From: Tetraselmis striata
Taxonomy: Eukaryota > Chlorophyta > Chlorodendrophyceae > Chlorodendrales > Chlorodendraceae
Direction: 5' to 3'
Length of the DNA: 64,000 nucleotides
Assembly (NCBI GenBank): GCA_006384855.1
Contig: VCJN01000830.1
Span: forward strand, 1-64,000
In this document: in pieces, positions 58,742 through 64,000 of the stretch
Position numbering within the stretch: position 1 is the stretch's first letter
How the letters are laid out: each line of letters begins with the position of its first letter
Notes under the pieces: generated by a model
Database searches by the model: none
Seen by the model: only the letters and a program-made list of their open reading frames with translations
What the model was told of the DNA's origin: nothing
Made by a program: the position numbers and the translations under genes

Positions 58742-58953
58742 GGTCATACTGATAAGTATAGAGGTTTGAATCACACCGGGACTTTGTTCGTCTGTCCAGC
58801 CCGCGGCCGTTGAGTAACGCCGAACGTTTTAGCTACTAGCGCACGCGGCGGGCCGCGAGCAGCAACGCGCAGGTCCCAGCCCCTATATATGACGCTCCGG
58901 TCCCACCAGGGGCGCTCACCTTTAGCTTGTGCGCGAGCTCATCGCTCACGCAA
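58742..58953 (+). repeat. Right terminal repeat of retroelement 2
   Basis: Direct copy of the left repeat, with the shared words gcgcacgcggcgggcc, cccctatatatgacgctc and ctcatcgctcacgcaa. It is somewhat diverged from the left copy, in keeping with an old insertion. Confidence 0.88.
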
Positions 58954-59714
58954 CCCACCCACCCTGCCCTGGCTAGTTGCCTCACACTGCACATTGTTGG
59001 GGCATGCGCCCCACGGCCAAAATATTGTAAAATTGGTTGGAAACTTTTCGGCAAGTTTTTAGTCCCCGGCTGTTTGAACGAGTTTGAAATTGAAATGAAA
59101 ACACATTTCTGAATTCAGTGTTTTTAAAAAATCAATGAATTTCATGAAAGGATCGGCAGTTTGCAGCGAAACCACCGTTAATGATTAAGGATTACCAGTA
59201 GTAGCTTACACTATTGTTATTACTAATTCCATCACTGCTGACGAAATAATGACATCATTATGGGATATTATTATCATCTTTATGGGATTAGCGACCAGAA
59301 TGGGATTACTTCACGACGAACTTTACTTTACTTTCACGACTGTAATACATACAATTCAATCTGCCCGACCCAATAAAATAAGCGGGGGGAAGCGCGGGGG
59401 GGGCGGCGGGGGGGCGGCGGGGGGGGGGGGGGGCGATGGAGAGGGGGCGTCCGCCCGCGGCTCAGCATCAGCGGCGGACGATCGGCGCGCCCCCGGTGTG
59501 CGCCGATATTCGTGCGACAGCGCGCGCGCCGCGCGAGAATAGCGAGCAAGGTAATGAAGGCAACAGATCGCGACGCGCGCAACAAGGCGGCAGGTTGCTG
59601 TCGACAGTAGTGTGGCGACTCGGGCCGATGATGACGACGACGAGTTATTGAAGTATCGTTATATCGCCCTCTAGGGAGTGTCGCCGGCGGCAAACGTGGT
59701 ACAGTGGGGGGCGG
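58954..59714. other. Upstream region of the BBS6-like gene
   Basis: AT-rich until 59,380, with an actttactttac word at 59,319 like the SINE tail. A G-rich block with repeated ggcgggggg occupies about 59,386-59,446. No gene seen before the ATG at 59,715. Confidence 0.45.
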
Positions 59715-62700
59715 ATGGCTCTGTTTGGCGCCCAGTTCAAGGGGCGGGCCGCCACCTTCTCGGAGCTGGAGGCAGGCGCGGCAGCGGTCCATCGGCTATG
59801 TCTTCCTTCGATTGGGCCTGCTGGCAGGTGGGGCGATGCGCTGCCCTGGTTGCAGTTGCAGTGGCAGTTGCAGTCGCGGTCGAAGTCATAACAGTCGCAG
59901 CCATAGTGGCAGTCACGCAAGTCAAGCGTGGCAAGTTGCCGACCTTTCCCCAAATCCCCTCCATGTGGTCTGTGCAGGCACACAATCATCCAAGCAAACG
60001 AGGAGAGCGGAGCAACGACTTTGTCCGCAACCAGCTTGCGGTTGCTAGAAGGTGGGCCAATGCCAACATTAGTACCCAGGAGCCCAGATGCAGCGCGGGG
60101 CTGCGCATCTGAGGGCCGGCGCAATCCTCCCGGATGCAACGTCCTTACACCCTGCCACACGTGTTGCTGCAGGCGTGACATGGAGGAGCGCCATCACGCG
60201 GCTCCTGGTGGACATGACCGCGGTGGCGCAGCACCGCAACTGCGGCGACGGCGGGTTGCTGTGCGCCTGCGTGGCAAGCCGGTGTGCGCGGGCGTTGGCG
60301 ACCTGTCTGCATCCGCCAGTCTCCTGATCCGCCTACTCCGCATGGCCCCAATCACTGCGCTAACATCCCCACCTCTCAACCCCTGGCCCCCTTTGGCGAC
60401 CACCTCCCCTATCCTGGTAGGTTGATTCTGGACGCGCTGCAGCAGCCCAACACTTCCATCGCAGGCAGGGTAAGGGGATGGAACACCGCGCTGCAGTGGT
60501 GAGAGTCTCGCCAGCCATGGCGTGCATGTCCTGGGGGCTTCACACACTATACCCCCTTTTGCTCGTGCTGGCAACCCATTCCCCTATTCTCCAGGCTTGC
60601 TCTCTGTTGGCAACCACAGTGTATACTCCAGGCTGGCCGGTATGGGGGAACAGATGCAGCACCGCCGATTGCCACATCTCTTGTTGTGCATGCCTGCTGC
60701 GGAGGTGCCAGGTGTGTCGAGGCGCTAGGGCAGCAGATGCCCAGCGGAACGCCCGCTCACACGGGTAACCACAACACGCCGCCGCCGCCGCCGCTCTGCC
60801 TTCCCATCCGATGGAACAGCCTGGCCAGCATCACCGCCATGATCCGGGCGGTGCTTTCGCCCAAGCTAACGGTGAGCTTGATCATATATACCGTACTAGG
60901 GAGGCACAACTGCCGGCGCCGTTATTTTAATAGCGCGGCTGTGGCACGCTAAGGCGCTGGCCTCCCTGACGGGACGTGGCCCGGTGGTGGCAGGTCTTTG
61001 GCGTGGCGGAGGCCGATGGCGAGCGCCTTGTCAGGCTTGTCGCGGAGGGGTTTGTCGGGGCTCTGGGTGGCGGCGTCTCCGCCGCGCCCTGCGTGCAGGT
61101 GATGGGCGTGTCCGGGCTGCTGCCGGCTGACAGCCACTGTGTCCAGGTATGAACCGTCACATCACTCGGTGTGGCGCCATCCTCATGTTGGTTCATTAAT
61201 CTCAGGAATCTTTACCCCTAAAACCCATAAATCCTAAACCCTAAAACCTGAAAGCTCCAAAAACAGTGAATTTGATGTGCAATAAAACTGAAAGAATTAC
61301 TCTTAAGGGGAAAACCACAATTACAAAGTGTATTCACAACATTTCTGTTTTTATACAATGAACAGCTTCCGGTGTTGCTTGGATTGGCGTTGTGTACCGT
61401 TGATCCAGCCAGCGCCCCACCATCCTAGCGTGGGCCTGCTAGGCGTGGCACCATCGGGCATGGCTCATCGTTTTGCGATTGAAACAGGGCCTCCTCCTGG
61501 ACACCCCTCTCGCCCCCGAGGACCGCGCCATGCTTCCGTTGACCGCTGCAACGGCCGCGGTCTTCACCTGCCCGCTGGACGTGCCGCAGCAGCTAACGTC
61601 GCTGGAGACCGCGGACGGGCGGCCATCCCAGCAGCTGCTGGAGGTGGCTGGCCCCAGTGGTGAGCGCCGGGCCGCAGTGGCCGGATGCGGCGCGGTGTCA
61701 CATGCGCACTGCCCCAGCAGCAGCAGCCGATGCTGCGTTGTTGCTTGGGTTTCCCGCCTTGTCCAAGGCAATCGAGCTGACTACGGCAAAAACACAAGAT
61801 TGATATGTGATGAATGTACCCGTACGTATATAGCTGTGGAGGAAGTATAGGCATGTAGGTGTCGTACGTACATGTGTGCCTGTGTCTGTGTGTTAGTTGT
61901 ATGTGTATACATTTTAGGTTCGGCAGAAGGTTTGGTGTATATAGTATGGTATGGTTAAACGCGCCCGGCGCTGAGCCCCGGGGGTAGCTATAGGGTCTCG
62001 CCCGGCCCCAGTTGGCTGCCTGACTGTAGCCCTAGGGTTTGGTGTATATGGGCACTGGTTTGTGGCGCTGCGCCAGGGTCTGAATCTATCTGGGCATTCC
62101 GCCTGGCGGTGCGGGTTTCGATCCGAGCAGGGCGCCAACCGGATTGGGCGCCAGGCAGCGAGCACCTCGCAGAGCTCGAGCAGCTGCTGGGCCGCCTCGC
62201 CCGCCTGGGTGTCCGCGTGGTGGCCAGCCAGCGGGTGATCCACCCAGCTGCGCGGGCCGCCTGTCGGCAGCTGGGCATGGTGCCGCTGGAGCGCCTCTCC
62301 GCCCGCCATATTGGGCCGTTTCTGCGGCTGACGGGCGCTGCGCCGATCGGGTCAATGCGCCTGCTGGATGACGAGCTGATTGCGGCACACCTCGGGAGGC
62401 TTGGGGGGCTGCGCGGACGTCTTGTTCGAGGTCTGGCCAGGACGGCAGTGGAGGTGGTGTCTGATCCGCGACCTCCGCAGCGTGCCGCTCCGGTCTGCAC
62501 GATTGTGCTGGGCACTCCAAGCGACCTGCTGCTTGAGGTAATAGGGAACGGGAGTTTTCGAAAGCAGCCGGCCCGGGAGGTTTCCCACAATATTAGCTCA
62601 GCGTTACATGACTACATGTGGGTCGTCTCGGCTTTGAATTGATCTGTCCTGCCTGCTGCTGCCTGCCCGGCAGGAGATGCGGCGTGCCGTCGACGCGTCG

Positions 62701-63637
62701 CTCCGAGGGCTCTCGCAGTACCTCCACGTCCCCCGTGCCTGCCCAGGCGGCGGCTGCACAGAGATTCTGCTGGCGCGGCATTTGACTACGCTGTCGATCC
62801 AGCAACTGAGGTGCGTCTGGGCATGGGCGTGGGTGGAGTGGAAACCAGAATCCTGGGACGGGCCTGTCCAATGAGGAAATAAAGTGTTTGCGGTATTCAT
62901 GGGGGGGGGGGGGGGGGGGGCAGTGCATACAGCCAAATCGTCACAAGTTTTGTCAGCATATCGCTGTCTTAGACATGTGAGGCGTATGGATCCCACAGGC
63001 CACAGAGTCCGGAAGCCGCAGCGGCCCAGTCTCTTGCCAGCGCCCTACAAGAGGTGGCAGGGCAACTTACTGGCGGGCTCGTCGACCGCGCCGAGCTCTG
63101 CGATTGTGTGGTGGCATCCACGGAGACGCAGAGCGCAGCCTCGGCAGGTGCGTTTGGGCTTGATGGAACGAGGCGCTGCAAGGTTGGTTTCCACCAATGG
63201 GTGCCAAGCTAGTGGCTGCCAATCAGTACCTGACCACGGGGGTTACTGTTTGCCCGGCTGCAGGCGGAGGCGGTGAGCTTGCCCTGTACGGTTGGCATCA
63301 TCACGCCGCGCAGGTTGCTCCGGTGGCGCAGGCGCGGCTCATGCCACAGGGCTCAAATGGGCAGGGCAGCCTGCAGTCGCAGGTACTGCAGCTCCCAAAA
63401 TCATCCGAGCTTGCACCGGTCCCTTGTGTCAGCTTGCGCCCCAAGTCCGGCCCCATTGATTCTTTCGATTCGCTGACAACTGCCCACTGCCGCCTTACTC
63501 GTGTCGTCCGGCAGGTGGCCTCCATAGAGGCGGCGTACCTCCTGGACAGCCTCGCCAGCAAGGCGTCGGCGCTCGCCTGTGCCGTGGATGCAGCGTGTAT
63601 GCTCTGCAGGGTGTGCGCAACTGTGGAGGAGAGCTAG
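59715..63637 (+). CDS. BBS6/MKKS-like chaperonin-related protein
   Basis: BBS6 (MKKS) is a group II chaperonin-like subunit that helps assemble the BBSome, the cilia trafficking coat. Exon 1 (59,715-59,827) encodes MALFGAQFKGRAATFSELEA and ends in the chaperonin GPAGR turn. Later exons give a NCGDGGLLCACVASR segment (60,175-60,280), RWNSLASITAMIRAVL (ending 60,870), VFGVAEADGERLVRLV (60,994-61,147), GLLLDTPLAPEDRAMLPL (61,489-61,645) and VVASQRVIHPAARAACRQLGM with FLRLTGAAPIGSM (62.1-62.54 kb). They continue with the diagnostic GGGCTEILLARHL (62,675-62,810), AAAAQSLASALQEVAGQLTGGL (63.0-63.15 kb) and a C-terminal exon ending at the TAG at 63,637. Exons between 59.9-60.15 and 60.4-60.75 kb are uncertain. 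Conservation of GxGCTE and IHP...TGAxPIGS argues for MKKS over CCT subunits. Confidence 0.8.
61207..61250. repeat. Degenerate telomere-like CCCTAAAA patch in an intron
   Basis: Reads ccctaaaacccataaatcctaaaccctaaaacctgaaa inside an intron of the BBS6-like gene. It resembles degenerate green-algal (TTTTAGGG) or plant (TTTAGGG) telomere repeats, three to five units. Confidence 0.45.
62900..62919. repeat. Pure G tract in BBS6-like intron
   Basis: A run of about 20 G on the coding strand, the minority orientation compared with the other genes. Confidence 0.85.
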
Positions 63638-64000
63638 AACTAAAGGAAATCCGACCATGCTTCGACCCTACCCAAAGCAATGCAACCGCATACAGGGTTT
63701 TTCCCTTCTCTCTAGGGCATGTCCCACATAGGCAGCCAACTGCAGCTCAAAGAGAGGGTCATTTTGCATGTTGGCGATTCTTGATTTTTTTTTTCAATGC
63801 ATAGGTTTACTGACCTATGTCATATACCCAAGTTCTGACCTACTATTCCTAGGCCCAAAACCTGAGAACCACTCCAGGGAAAATAAAGCTCGGCGATAGG
63901 CGGCGACTCTGGTAGATTATATTAGCTAGAGGCTCAGGTCACAAGTTCACCAGGAATCGGAGCGCAGGGGGGGGGGGGGGGGGGAGGGGCTCTATGTACG
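63638..64000. other. 3' flank of the BBS6-like gene
   Basis: Likely 3' UTR and intergenic DNA, with a tgattttttttttcaatg run at 63,783 and a G tract at about 63,967-63,984. No gene. Confidence 0.4.

Larger units (their letters stand above)
54126..58953 (+). mobile_element. Second tyrosine-recombinase retrotransposon, decayed
   Basis: Terminal direct repeats at 54,126-54,337 and 58,742-58,953 bracket gag-like (about 54,540-55,460), reverse transcriptase and RNase H (about 55,550-57,000), connector (about 57,000-57,550) and tyrosine recombinase (about 57,550-58,650). The repeats share the ends ggtcat...tatagaggtttgaa(t)cacaccggg and the inner word cagcccctatatatgacgct. It is related to element 1 but clearly a different subfamily. 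Coding parts carry roughly a dozen or more interruptions, so it is older than element 1 and a fossil. Confidence 0.85.

Overview
The window looks like nuclear DNA of a flagellated green alga or a close relative. The host genes are intron-rich with short GC-rich exons. They include a plant/algal-type SPX-MFS phosphate transporter, a TraB-family protein, a kinase/U-box fragment of plant type and a BBS6/MKKS chaperonin-like gene, which implies cilia. The two retroelements are of the tyrosine-recombinase (DIRS/PAT/TOC) class common in algae. Introns often carry long pure C runs on the coding strand. No bacterial-type operon, rRNA or CRISPR array is present.

Layout. 1-12,720: an integrated Polinton-like virus (PLV), entered mid-element at the left edge. 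A tandem array (1-1,370) is followed by a minus-strand fiber/attachment block (about 1,295-6,015) and a divergent plus-strand virion block (6,049-12,549). The virion block holds a packaging ATPase, a basic SAP-like protein, a small membrane-active-type protein, the major capsid protein, a penton-like protein, FN3/discoidin-like fiber proteins and a two-TM SLATT-like protein. No replication genes are in view. 12,827-19,877: a minus-strand tyrosine-recombinase retroelement whose body is split by about 2.3 kb of intron-containing kinase/U-box DNA. 20,378-27,359: a 19-exon membrane-anchored alpha/beta hydrolase (DUF900 type) on plus. 27,360-32,350: gene-poor, with a SINE and one coiled-coil ORF. 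32,353-36,602: deoxyhypusine synthase on minus, 11 exons seen. 36,603-41,364: gene-poor, with a 1.35-kb element bearing terminal inverted repeats. 41,365-43,404: TraB-family gene on minus. 44,980-49,357: SPX-MFS transporter on plus. 49,360-54,125: AT-richer gene-poor DNA with a SINE. 54,126-58,953: a second, decayed tyrosine-recombinase retroelement on plus. 59,715-63,637: BBS6/MKKS-like gene on plus.

The host genes are unrelated housekeeping functions: eIF5A hypusination, vacuolar phosphate transport, organellar TraB, BBSome assembly and a membrane lipase-like protein. They do not form a pathway. The most unusual features are the PLV with its two-sided fiber arsenal and SLATT-like protein, and the host-gene fragment lodged inside a retroelement. 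Others are the TSD-flanked SINE family, the two GC-AG introns and the strand-biased C tracts. Exon limits were assigned by eye from splice consensus, reading phase and family resemblance. No database search was run.
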